Source of the DNA: Corynascus novoguineensis
Lineage: Eukaryota; Ascomycota; Sordariomycetes; Sordariales; Chaetomiaceae
Length of the DNA: 64,000 nt
Reading direction: 5' to 3'
NCBI GenBank assembly: GCA_033296725.1
Contig: MU857637.1
Coordinates: 165,683 to 229,682 of the forward strand
In this document: in pieces, positions 47,050 to 56,612 of the stretch
How the letters are laid out: each line of letters starts with the position of its first letter
Numbering within the stretch: the stretch's first letter is position 1
The notes under the pieces: generated by a model
The model's database searches: none
What the model saw: the letters and a program-made list of their open reading frames with translations, nothing else
Told to the model about the DNA's origin: nothing
Translations under genes and position numbers: made by a program

Positions 47050-47711
47050 ATGACCGACGTAATGGCGCAACCAGCTGAAGTCCAGACCAGCGCCTCGCAG
47101 CCTTTTGTTTCTCAATGGGCCTCGAGATACCGCGGGGTAAGTTATGTTCAACGAGTTCTTTCATTTCAGCTCGCTTTAAGCTCTACTTCAACCCCCGCAC
47201 CTTTTTTCCCCCCTTCCTTTCCCCTGCAACTTCCTGGAGTCTATTGAGAATATTTAATCATTCTGTAAAATACTTGCAGGCCACAGTCGAGGACCTTGAT
47301 CCACCAGCGGCGCTGTCGCTGACGCCGTCGGACTCAATCGCGCACGCCCTCATGTCGGCGTTCGAGCGCGACTACACGCATCTGACCATCGTCGACAGCG
47401 AGACGCGCGCACTGCTCGGCTACCTGTCAATCCCGCACCTACAGGCGCTGCTTGACGCCGGGCGGGTCCGCCCCGAGGACGAGGTGCGCACCGCGATGGT
47501 CCGGTTCCGCCGCGGTGGGCGGGGTGCCTACAAATACAAGGTCATCACGATGGACACTCCACTGGAGGAGCTCGAGGCCTTTTTTGAGGGCCGCGAGACG
47601 GGGGGGCAGAGGCAGGATTTCGCCGTCATCACCGACGCGGCGAGACGCTTCGTCCTCGGTGTCGCCACTCGCGCGGACCTCGAGGAGTTTGTCAAGCGGC
47701 GGCCTGCGTAG
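47050..47711 (+). CDS. CBS-domain protein
   Basis: Two exons, 47050-47136 and 47280-47711, encode 172 aa. After a short N-terminal segment (SQWASRYRGATVEDLDPP) come two CBS-type units: SDSIAHALMSAFERDYTHLTIVD with LLGYLSIPHLQALL, then TMDTPLEELEAFFEG with FAVITDAARRFVLGVATRADL. Paired CBS units usually bind adenine nucleotides and act as regulators. No catalytic domain is attached, so its partner is unknown. It is followed by a purine microsatellite in its 3' region. Confidence 0.88.
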
Positions 47712-47748
47712 TTTAACTGCGGTGTTGGGAAGCTGAGACGGATGAAAA

Positions 47749-47821
47749 GAGAGAGGGAGAGAGAGGGAGAGAGAGAGGGAGAGGGAGAGAGAGAGGGAGA
47801 GAGAGAGAGAGAGAAAGAGAA
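47749..47821 (+). repeat. (GA)n/(GGGA)n purine microsatellite
   Basis: About 73 bases of GA and GGGA units just downstream of the CBS gene stop codon, probably in its 3' region. Confidence 0.9.
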
Positions 47822-48393
47822 ATGTGGGTTAGGCAGGGCATGGGAGACAAATGCATTGAGAATGGAACGAGCATGATGGAACCGGCGTTTGGCTGTGCAT
47901 TTTCGTTTGGGAGGGATGATTCAGCGAGTATCGGGGCATTCAACATGGACGGGAAAAAGGGGATGTGTTGGTTTCAAGACGGTAGGTGAACAATACCCAA
48001 AACTGGTTGGGAAGCTCAGATTCCCCTCCGAGCTCAGGCGACACAAGCACATTTTACGAAGAATACAAAAATGGTTCCAGGGGAGCCGGCTGCAGAATAG
48101 TGGCGAACTAATTGGGTAACGCTACAATGTTAATCATCCGATGTTGATTGTGCTGCGATCTAAGATATGCTGCATAGCTGCAGTATTGCAGGGTATCCAA
48201 GTGTATTTGAGGAAACGGCACGACTTCCGTCTCTTGCTTGCCGTCTCATACCCTCTAGAAAGGACCCGGCGTCTCTACCAAGCCAGGCGCATCCCGACCT
48301 CTTCCCTCCCTCGTCATGATATGTAAGGATATGTACAATATACTTGTCCAACTCAAAAAAAAAAATTGCGCCAAAGAAAACAGACCTCCTCCT
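47822..48393. other. Convergent 3' intergenic region
   Basis: Lies between the stops of the CBS-domain and lipocalin-like genes. No gene recognised. Confidence 0.5.
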
Positions 48394-49121
48394 TTACTCG
48401 CTGAGCCAGTCATAGACCAGCTGCAGCTCGACCCTCTCGCCGCCCTTGGTGATGAGCACGTTGCGGACGTGGCGGCGCACGCCGTCGATGATCTTGAAAC
48501 CCCAGATCTGCGTGGCCGTCCACCCGTTGTCGTAGCTCTCGACGTAGCTGATGACGTGGGTCTCGCCGTTGGGGCCCTTCTTCTCGTCGTCGCCCTCGAG
48601 CCAGCCCGACTTGAGATAGTCGTCCTGGATGTCGTCCGCGGTGAGGAACTTGGACTTGCCCTTGACGTGGCCGAAGAGCCAGTCGGTGTGGTCGCGGAAC
48701 GTGTCGTCCAGGCACCGCTTCTCGGTCGATGCCTTAATGCCGCCCGTGCCCGTCTGCTCGATCTCGATGTGCGTCGCGGCGGGGTTGGCCGGGTCTGCCG
48801 GAGGCGACGGCGGCGCAACAAACTGCTTGACCGCGAGTGTCAGGGTCGCCATCGACACCGCCTTGCGCGCGACCCAGCCAACGCCCTGCAGCGCCAGGCC
48901 CGGCTCAATGTTCGACGAGAGCGTCTTGTTCTGTTTTGTGTAGTCTGTTAGTTTTTTTAAGTGGTCCCGTTTGAAAATGCGGGGTGGTTACGTCGCGGAA
49001 TCACATGGCGAGTTTCCTCAGGCGAGGAACCAGAGTGGGGGGGAAAAAAGGAAGAGCGAGTACGTACCATGATCCACTTGCCATTGAGGTCGCCAATGTT
49101 CTTGTTCGCCGGGGCAGCCAT
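48394..49121 (-). CDS. Small conserved fungal protein, lipocalin-like
   Basis: Two exons on the minus strand, 49068-49121 and 48394-48930, give 196 aa. The start MAAPANKNIGDLNGKWIMNKTLS and the run of alternating strands (HIEIEQTGTGGIK, TQIWGFKIIDGVRRHVRNVL, ERVELQLVYDWLSE) suggest a small beta-barrel of lipocalin/fatty-acid-binding type, but this is inference from pattern. Similar uncharacterised proteins are, as far as I recall, common in Ascomycota. No signal peptide, membrane segment or catalytic motif is evident. A tetranucleotide repeat lies in its leader. Confidence 0.8.
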
Positions 49122-49176
49122 TGTGGACGGTTGTTTTTGGGCAATTCGGTAGAGGTTTACTGCTATGTAGGTATGC

Positions 49177-49202
49177 AGGTAGGTAGGTAGGTAGGTAGGT
49201 AG
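49177..49202 (+). repeat. (AGGT)n tetranucleotide repeat
   Basis: Six and a half copies about 55 bases upstream of the lipocalin-like start codon (CCTA units in the sense of the gene), likely in the leader. Confidence 0.9.
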
Positions 49203-49680
49203 ATGGGCTGTAGATTGGCGGAACAGGGGTCGCAAGGCCGTCTGTCTCTTGAGGAGGAGGAGAGGTAAATAACCAAGAAAGATGTCGAGGAGTTCAGTGG
49301 GAGAAAAGGGAAGGGAAACAAGGCAAAGTCAATGGTCTCCGTCCCTGATCTTAAGTATCCACGCCGTTCTCCAGCCTCCCATACCTGTGGGGAAAGGAGT
49401 CGCTGTCACAAGAAGAGAAAGTTACACACACAGTCGGTCTCGGCGGCCGAGGTAAAACTGCTTTGGGGAGCTTGGTCGCATAGCGTCCAGGTCCCATGGC
49501 ATAATAAGCGGGATGCCAATTGCGACCCCAGCGCGCCCAGGACGAGCATTGCCTTGCCCAAAGGGAAACCGTTCCCTATCCAGCAAGCGTCCGGAGATCC
49601 AACAGACATGACGCGGTACCTGGCCGCCTGCTTCCCCCACGGGGCTGGAGGATTTTGGGGATATGGGAACTTGCCGGGAA

Positions 49681-49695
49681 GGGGGGGGGGGGGGG
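49681..49695 (+). repeat. G15 homopolymer
   Basis: Fifteen consecutive G; length may be unreliable in the assembly. Confidence 0.85.
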
Positions 49696-50745
49696 CAGGC
49701 TGTCTAATCCAAGGTTGGGCGGCACAGTTAGATGTTTGCCCCTCTCTCTAATCGGAATGATTTCATCAGGTCTCCGCGCTCCCGGCGCAGAACTACCGGG
49801 CACGACTGTCCGACTATTTTGAGATGGACTTCGATGCGCGGCCGCAAGCGTACTGACTTTGGATGGCACCGGTGGTTCGGTTGTTCTTCCATGCCTTAGC
49901 TAACCCATGCGGTCGGTAATCTGTGCATCACCTGGCGCATACACCTGCAGAGAGGAGCAGCCGAACAAGTGCATACGCAATACTGCGCCTCGGCCACCCA
50001 AGTTCATCAATTCCTCCTGCCAAACTTGAGATGATCAAGTTGAAACGCGACGCAGGGCGCGGCGGGCTGCAATGACAGCTACCTACCTGGGCACGCTGGG
50101 GCTACGGCGCAGATTTGTTGATTTGGAGTTGCGAAGATTGCCGCTTAGTTAGCGGGACCCTCAGTGCGGGGTAACGGAGCACAGTTGCAAGGAAGCCCCC
50201 CTAACCCGCTCTGTCAGTCCGAGGCCGCCATGTGAAGATGAGGCTCTCACTCGACCTGAAGTTTCGAATGGATGAAATTCAGGTACACGGTAACCACCAT
50301 CAATACGCCCCGGTAGGTACAGTAGTAGCCGGAAGGAGCCACGTACTGAAGCACTCGCGTGAGACACTGGACATGTCAACGCCTGAACCTCGCATTGCCT
50401 TCCCCCCCAAAAAGAAGAGGGAGGCTTCAGCTCGGCCACCGACGAGGTGCAGCAACTGACGGCAACATATGGGAGTCGCTTTTTTGTCGGCTGGGGCAGT
50501 GCATCTAAAGATCGAAGGTTTTTTTAGTATTATTAGTTCAAGTAGGATATCCTATTATTACACCACATCCACATCCACATCCCTTCCCACTGATTCGGAG
50601 GAATTTTTCTACCCGCATTAATTCCCATCGCCCCGTTGGCGTCGTGGCCCCCGGCGCCTTTTTTTACTTTTGCTCTCCAGCTCCGCATGCGTTATCCCCA
50701 GCCCAGACCGGTAACACCTATCCTGCTCATAACGAAAGCCAGCCG

Positions 50746-52083
50746 TCAAGGCCACCAGTTCATCTTCTTGTAGCTCTCAATCACCTCCTCCACCAACTCC
50801 TTGTTGATTTGGGGTTTCTCGTACGTGAACCCGACCACCTCTTCCAACCTCGACCCGTCCATGCTGAGATCGGTGTCCTTAAGCAGCTCCTTCTCCATGA
50901 ACGGCGTCAGCGGGCCAGGCCGCGTGATGCCCGACTCGGCGAGCAGGTCGGCCCATGGTCCCAGCAGCTCGTCGTTGACGTCGTCCACGACACTGTCCAG
51001 GTTGAGCTTGGCAAACGTGCTGATGAGCTGGCCCTGAAAGCCTGTCTCGATGCCAAACACCTGGCCGATGATGTCGGCCATGGTCCCCTGTGTCGTGGCG
51101 CCCTTGTCCACCACGTTGAATGTCGGCGCGGGGGAGCCCATCGCCTTGGGGTCCCACTTCTCCTTGCCGCCGTCCGCGTACCAGCCGGCCACGGCCCACA
51201 GCGCGCGCACCACGTCATGAATGTGCGCTGTATTGGTCCGCAGGTCCTTGGTCCACAGCCACTTCATCTCCGACTCGAGTGCCTTGTACACGCGCGCCAT
51301 GCACAGCGCCGTCGCGACCCATTGCGAGGCGTAGGGCCCGTATACGTGGGGGAGCCGTACGATTGCAAGGTTTAGCCTGTGAGCGGGAAAAGAGAAAAGA
51401 GTTCGGTCAGTATACGCTTTCCCATGCTTGTGTCTCTCTTCCAGAAACTTTTCCTCTAAACTCTAGATGAAAAAGGAACATACCCTTCGATCTTGGCAAG
51501 CTCCTCCTCAGCCTGCAGCTTGAAGACGGCAATCTTGCTCCATGGCTTCAGCTTGTCGGTTTCTTTGCTCGGCGCCGAGTCCGGCTTGTAGATCATTCCT
51601 GTGCTGAGCTCGACGAAGCACTTGACGCCTCGCTTGGCCGCCTCCCTGCCCACCGTGAGCGACAGGTTGAGCGACCGCAACTTGTACACCTCATCCTCCT
51701 GCGAGTAGCGCGTCTCGCCGCCGCAGTTGAAGACGTAATCCCATTGTTTCCCGTCGGGCCTGTCGAATATCCTGGGGAGCGATTCTGTGCGAAGGCAAAG
51801 GAAAAAAACCACGAGCGTTAGTTCCTCCTTGAGGAAAATAGGGGTAAACTAGGACCCGGGGAGATAAAAGCAAGGACTCACGCTCTCTGCTCGCATCAGC
51901 CTGCACAAACTTGGACCCGGCGCACGCCTCCTCAAAATCGGGCGGCAGCCATGCCAGCTGGGGGAGCACCTTATCGACGATGCGCACCTCGGACGCGAGC
52001 TTGTTCTCATGTATGTGGAGGGCCAGGAATCGGCCAATGTAGCCGAGACCGCCGATGATCAACACCGACGGCTTCTCCGCCAT
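50746..52083 (-). CDS. NAD-dependent epimerase/dehydratase family protein
   Basis: Extended short-chain dehydrogenase/reductase. Three exons on the minus strand, 51882-52083, 51484-51784 and 50746-51376, give 377 aa. The dinucleotide motif is at the N-terminus (VLIIGGLGYIGRFLALHI). FVELSTGMIYKPD supplies the catalytic Ser and Tyr region, but the usual YxxxK is not obvious: after SKETDKLKPWSKIAVFKLQAEE the position has Trp-Ser-Lys and no clear Tyr. LNLAIVRLPHVYGPY and TAHIHDVVRALW are typical extended-SDR elements. The protein may be a degenerate or non-catalytic SDR. Substrate unknown. Confidence 0.87.
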
Positions 52084-52102
52084 CTTGAGTGATTAATATA
52101 TA

Positions 52103-52147
52103 TGTGTGTGTGTGTGAGAGAGAGAGAGAGTGTGTGTGTGCGTGTGT
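52103..52147 (+). repeat. (TG)n(AG)n(TG)n microsatellite
   Basis: Compound dinucleotide repeat about 20 bases upstream of the epimerase-like start codon, so probably within its leader. Confidence 0.9.
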
Positions 52148-52686
52148 TTGGGCTGTCTGGATGCTGCGGTATCGACCGGTGCTGGGCTGGCGGGCGTGTC
52201 GGGTTGAGTTGAGGGCGAACGGGGAGAGGGGCGTAAAAATCCAGGGGCGGGCGAGCGCGGGGTCACAGTTTACAAAGACCTGACTAGGCCGTCCTGCAGT
52301 CGTCGTCGTTGTCGTCGTTTTCGTGGTTTTCGTTGTGGCCGCTGAGTGCGTTTGCTTGAAGCAGCGGATCAATGGGTGCAGAAATAATTCGTGAACTCGT
52401 AAAATGAGCTTGGTGTGACAAATGTGGTTCTAAAATGCCCGGTCTTGGAAAACCTTGAGCGACTAAATGATGGCTGACAGGTATGACCTGGGAGGGAAGG
52501 GGGGGGGTGTGCGGGACTTCGGCAGGCTTCGAGAAGCTCGGCAAGGGCACCGCGGGCAGCAGGGCATGGAAACCCGGAGCGAGGGGGGTGATGCCCAAAA
52601 TCAACAAGACCCTCCTCTTTGCATCCACCGCGAAACCCGGGCAAATGGACCGCGCATGCTGGCTTTGAAAACATGACCCCCCCCCC

Positions 52687-52696
52687 NNNNNNNNNN
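52687..52696. other. Assembly gap (10 N)
   Basis: Ten undetermined bases flanked by a C run (52677-52686), CCC and a T run (52700-52712). True gap length is unknown. Confidence 0.98.
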
Positions 52697-53064
52697 CCCT
52701 TTTTTTTTTTTTACAGCTTCAAACCAAGCCCAATACATTCATGAGTAACGCCCTTGCTCCCCACTTTCCGCGATGCTGGTTTCTCCTGCATGCTTGATTT
52801 GCAGGTCGAAAAAAAAGAAAATATGCGTTCCAGTCTCAAGCTGCAGGAGGTGTTTGCAGACAAAGGAGTGCCAAGCACGGCGCTGCAGCTGTCCGTGGGC
52901 AGCCTGCAAGCTACTACGGGTGGAGTTGAGAGGGCGAAACTTCGTGAGTTGTTGGTTTGAACTTTGTGCTCGCTGCTCACTCTCCACTTCGACTGAAAGT
53001 GTCACGAATGTTTTTTTTTCTCCTCATTTCCCTGCCTTCTTTCGGAACGCTCCGAAGCTATCGA

Positions 53065-53093
53065 GCACACACACGCACACACACAACACACAC

Positions 53094-53125
<32 letters not shown>
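53065..53125 (+). repeat. (AC)n microsatellite
   Basis: About 60 bases of AC units with a few interruptions. Confidence 0.92.
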
Positions 53126-53128
<3 letters not shown>

Positions 53129-54647
53129 CGTCTTTGTTGAACACGTACTTGTCACATTCTAGCTCCTCGATCCCAGAATTCCATCTTAGCTCCTGGCCAT
53201 CCGTAACACACCGGCGAAGCCGTGAGGAACCGGGATCCCGGATATCTGTGTCCGGGCCTCCCCTTTGCGCCGCATCATCCAATCTAGCAGCAGGAATCGC
53301 GCCTCCCCCCTTCACCATTCAAAGTTCCCGATACGAACGCGCCGACTGGTTCAGCCCCCAGCAAGAGACTCTCAAACGCGCAGATGACGGACCGAACGCC
53401 CAGTGTGAAGATCGTGATGCTCTGACCAAGGGCCGGCTATCGTACAGCGTAGAGGTGTTGATACAAACAGCAGCCCGAAACATTGGCGCTACTGGAAGTT
53501 CCACTGCCGCGGCCCTGCGTCATACTGACGGTATGCGAGATGGAAGTTCCCCAATTTGAGGCGAGCTGCAGGAGCGCGGTCCGTGCTGTTCCGCCCGTTT
53601 GCGGCTCCAGGGCCAGGGGCTGATTGAGACAACATGCCTACACAGTAGTGTACTGACCTACTCTATATGTCCACACTGCTACGCTCATGACCGAAGCTGC
53701 TCACCGGTTCTCGCTCCGTTTGCAGCCGGAGAGCTGGTTAGCCCTGCGGCTGAAAATTCGGTTCGAACCATGACAGCCACTTCTCGGAGATGTTCCTGCC
53801 GGCAACTCAAATGGTGTTCACAAAAGACAGAAAGTCAGCCAGGGGTGGCTACAGCAGCGAGCAAGTCAGCAGACAGGACGCCAAGAAAGGGGACCGGTCA
53901 GGGGCAGTCCCTCGTCCATCAACACCCTGGCCCGCTCACAGTGGTACGGGAACCTTTCTGGAAACCTTCCTAGCTCGGCAAGCGGTGGACAAGGCTTCGT
54001 TTCGGCTCCTTGCTCGAGTTCGCGACAGCTCCGGGGCGACCGATTGCTTTGGGTGGCCAATGCCCGAACGGTGCATGCGACCCTCATCGTGTCTCACATC
54101 TGCAGTAGTTAATCTTCCCAGCTGTTCTTCAAGCTGTTTGTAAGAGCTGGCAAAGGCTCCAGCAATTCTTTGGTGCTGGTACAACTGCATGCTCGAAGCA
54201 GACACGTCTCTCAGCTCTCAGTTGCCTTGATCCACTTCTCCCACATCAGCCCGACTCTCCACCCTCTTCATGCTCCGTCTCCCCCTTTAATCTGCAGAAA
54301 TCTACATGCGCGGTAGTCCGTCAAGTGGCAAATGGTACTTTGCTGCACGTCACGATCGGCGCTGAAAAAAAGCAGTCGGTGTTGCTTTCTAGATTGACCG
54401 GTGTGTGCGGTTGGGAACACGACCGTTCGCGTCCTCATCAAGGGAGGGCGAGAACTCACAAGCTCAACAAGTCCGCCTGATCCTGTCTTACAAAACGGGT
54501 TAGTTAACGTTAACTCATTTGACTGATTACGTAGGCAGTGCAGTTCTGAACCAAACAACGGCCGGGGGCGATATTGATCATCGCCAGCGGCCCGGGCCCT
54601 GTGTATGGACCCTGTGTATTCTCACCTGGACGGGCTCGTGGCTGCAA

Positions 54648-54679
54648 GAAAGAAAAAAAAAAAAAAGGAGGAAAAAAAT
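54648..54679 (+). repeat. A-rich tract
   Basis: Long A run interrupted by G; no gene attached. Confidence 0.8.
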
Positions 54680-55072
54680 TTACACGTACATAGGTGTACA
54701 TTAGTCATTTGCAGTAGTTACTTGTCACTACACTAACTAGTAGTGCCCCCAAGTGAGGTCCGAAATTAGGTTGCCGAGGAACTGGTCGACAGGTACCGAG
54801 ACGATCCTGATCTTCCCGTGTTTGTGAGGCAGCGGGTGTAAATTAAAGTGACGTGCCATCTCAAAACAGGCCCACTGGACGATATTCACTGTGGAGGTAT
54901 TCTGATCTTTGAGTATCGGCAGGCCGATGGTCCTGGACAATTTCGATTTTCATCAGTTGACTGTCTAGAGTCTCTCGTCGCCGGCGTCGGGGTGGGTTCA
55001 AAGAGGAAGATCCCGAGCTCGGATTATGGAGGCCGCCTTTGTAATTTCCACGGGTCTGGAGCATGTGGCAGT

Positions 55073-55110
55073 AAAAAAAAAAAAAAAAAAAAACAAAGAA
55101 ACAAAAAAAG
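55073..55110 (+). repeat. Poly-A tract
   Basis: 21 A followed by an A-rich stretch, about 45-80 bases beyond the stop codon of the minus-strand capping protein gene (a T run in its 3' region). Confidence 0.85.
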
Positions 55111-55154
55111 AGGAACCTGGTGGTATTCATGATATCGTGCATCACTTTCGTCAC

Positions 55155-55615
55155 TCATCTCCGCATACTCCCAATAAGTTCCCGCTGCGTCTCGCGATCC
55201 CGCTGGCCCTCGCTCAGGCTTCCGATGCTGCGCAGGTCACCCACAACGTCCTTGGCCTTCCCAAAATAAACCTCCTGCAGCAGGTTGCGCATCTTGAGCT
55301 CCATGTCCTCGACAAGGCGGCCGATGTTTGCGATGTGGCTCTCGTCGTTCTCGACAGGCAGGTCCTGCTCGACCTGGCGCGTCATGTTGCCGCTCAGGTC
55401 AACCTCGCCCAGGGCGGCGCCCTTGGTAGCCAGCGACAGGATCACGGTGGACGTCAGACGGTAGTTGGATGTGCGCCCGCGCTCGCTGGCCTCGAAGACG
55501 TGGATCGAGTCCCACACGCCGGAAGAGGCGCCATCGTTTGGAGGTGAGGCTGGGTGAGCATCATCACTTTCGTCAGCCTTGAGATCCAGTAGTGTATATG
55601 TGCATGCGTCGGTGC

Positions 55616-55652
<37 letters not shown>

Positions 55653-56228
55653 CGTGTGTATGTGTGTATGTGTGTAAGTGTATGTAAATGAGGCTCACCC
55701 TTCTTTAGCAACACAACGCCTGCAAACCCGTCGTCCAGGTTCCACAGGTAGACGGAGCTCACGCCGCCTTCGTAGTACAAGTCGCGGTAGACGTCAAAGG
55801 CCTCGTTGGCCTTGATCTCCATCTTGCGCACACGCTCGCCAGGCACCGCGCCCTCGCCGGCACCCTCATTGCTGCCGCCTGGTCCCACCCCGCCGGCGCC
55901 GGCCTCGTCCAGGGGCGGGTCGAACTGGTTGCTCCAGGGCGAGCGGTAGCTGTCACCGTCGCGGTTGTAGTCGCACAGCAGGTAGTCGCGCCCCGTCTGC
56001 TTGCAGCGGCGAACGGTGAGCGGCTGGTCGACAGACGAGAGCAGGTCCTCAGTCAGGTCTGGGGCGAGGGCAATGATATTGTTGAGGTGTTCGGCGGTGT
56101 GCTTAGGATTGAGGCGGCGGAGAAGGTCGCTTGAGGACAGCAACGCGAGTTAGTTTTTGAGAGGGGGTCGAAGAATGGACACGGCGCGAGGCTTACAGTG
56201 CCGAGTCAAATGGGTCTGGGGTCGCCAT
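55155..56228 (-). CDS. CAP2: F-actin capping protein beta subunit
   Basis: Beta subunit of the CapZ heterodimer that caps actin filament barbed ends. Three exons on the minus strand, 56197-56228, 55699-56129 and 55549-55155, give 285 aa. The family signature CDYNRDGDSYRSPWSN is intact, as are LTEDLLSSVDQPL, MEIKANEAFDVYRDLYYEGG, VSSVYLWNLDDGFAGVVLLK and the long C-terminal stretch from GNMTRQVEQDLP to RNLLQEVYFGKAKDVVGDLRS. A Gly-rich insertion (about residues 85-105) replaces the shorter loop of yeast Cap2. The second intron (149 bp) contains a TG microsatellite. The start lies 384 bp from the divergent ALG12 start. Confidence 0.97.
55614..55690 (+). repeat. (TG)n microsatellite inside CAP2 intron 2
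   Basis: About 75 bases of TG with GC and AT interruptions, fully within the intron at 55550-55698 and close to its 5' splice site. Confidence 0.9.
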
Positions 56229-56612
56229 CTTGCTTTGTTCTGTTTTGGTTTGTCAGGTAAGTCGTAATAATGTAGCTAGGTTGCCGATTTGGGCTCGGGA
56301 TGAGAGTTGATAGTCGGCGTCGCGGGGGTGCTTCCAAGGTTCCATTCTCGGAGCTGTCTGCGCTGTGGGGGAATGGCGGGGCTTGAGGCTCGTGCCACTT
56401 CCAGGGCAGCGACAGGGGTCTCAGAGCTCCGGCGCAGTGGGGCCACCAGGAACCAGTGGGCATCCTCCTTGCAATGTCTCCCATTCACTGCTTCGTACAC
56501 GGGCATGCAACTGCATCAACGTCAACATCAACATCAACATCAACGCTCACTGGGCTTTTGAGTGCAATTCGGAGCAAACTTATCCATGGCCACGTCTTCG
56601 TGAGACACCATC
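56229..56612. promoter_or_regulatory. Shared divergent promoter, CAP2 / ALG12
   Basis: Only 384 bp separate two start codons facing away from each other, so both promoters and leaders must fit here. A hexanucleotide repeat (ACATCA, about four to five copies at 56522-56550) lies on the ALG12 side. Confidence 0.7.
56522..56550 (+). repeat. (ACATCA)n hexanucleotide repeat
   Basis: Four to five copies in the likely ALG12 leader. Confidence 0.8.

Larger units (their letters stand above)
49122..50745. other. Intergenic spacer between minus-strand genes
   Basis: Promoter and leader of the lipocalin-like gene on the left, 3' end of the epimerase-like gene on the right. Contains the (AGGT)n repeat and a G15 run. 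No coding exon supported. Confidence 0.5.
52084..55154. other. Repeat-rich intergenic region with assembly gap
   Basis: About 3 kb with no firmly supported gene. It contains a TG/AG microsatellite, a C-run/N-gap/T-run, an (AC)n microsatellite and two A-rich tracts. A short Cys-rich frame at 52773-53162 is discussed in the findings. The left end is the leader/promoter of the epimerase-like gene; the right end is the 3' region of the capping protein gene. Confidence 0.55.

Noticed and set aside
53760..53769. Palindrome GGTTCGAACC as a T-loop or operator
   Set aside because: Stem flanks do not form a tRNA T-arm and no gene start is near.
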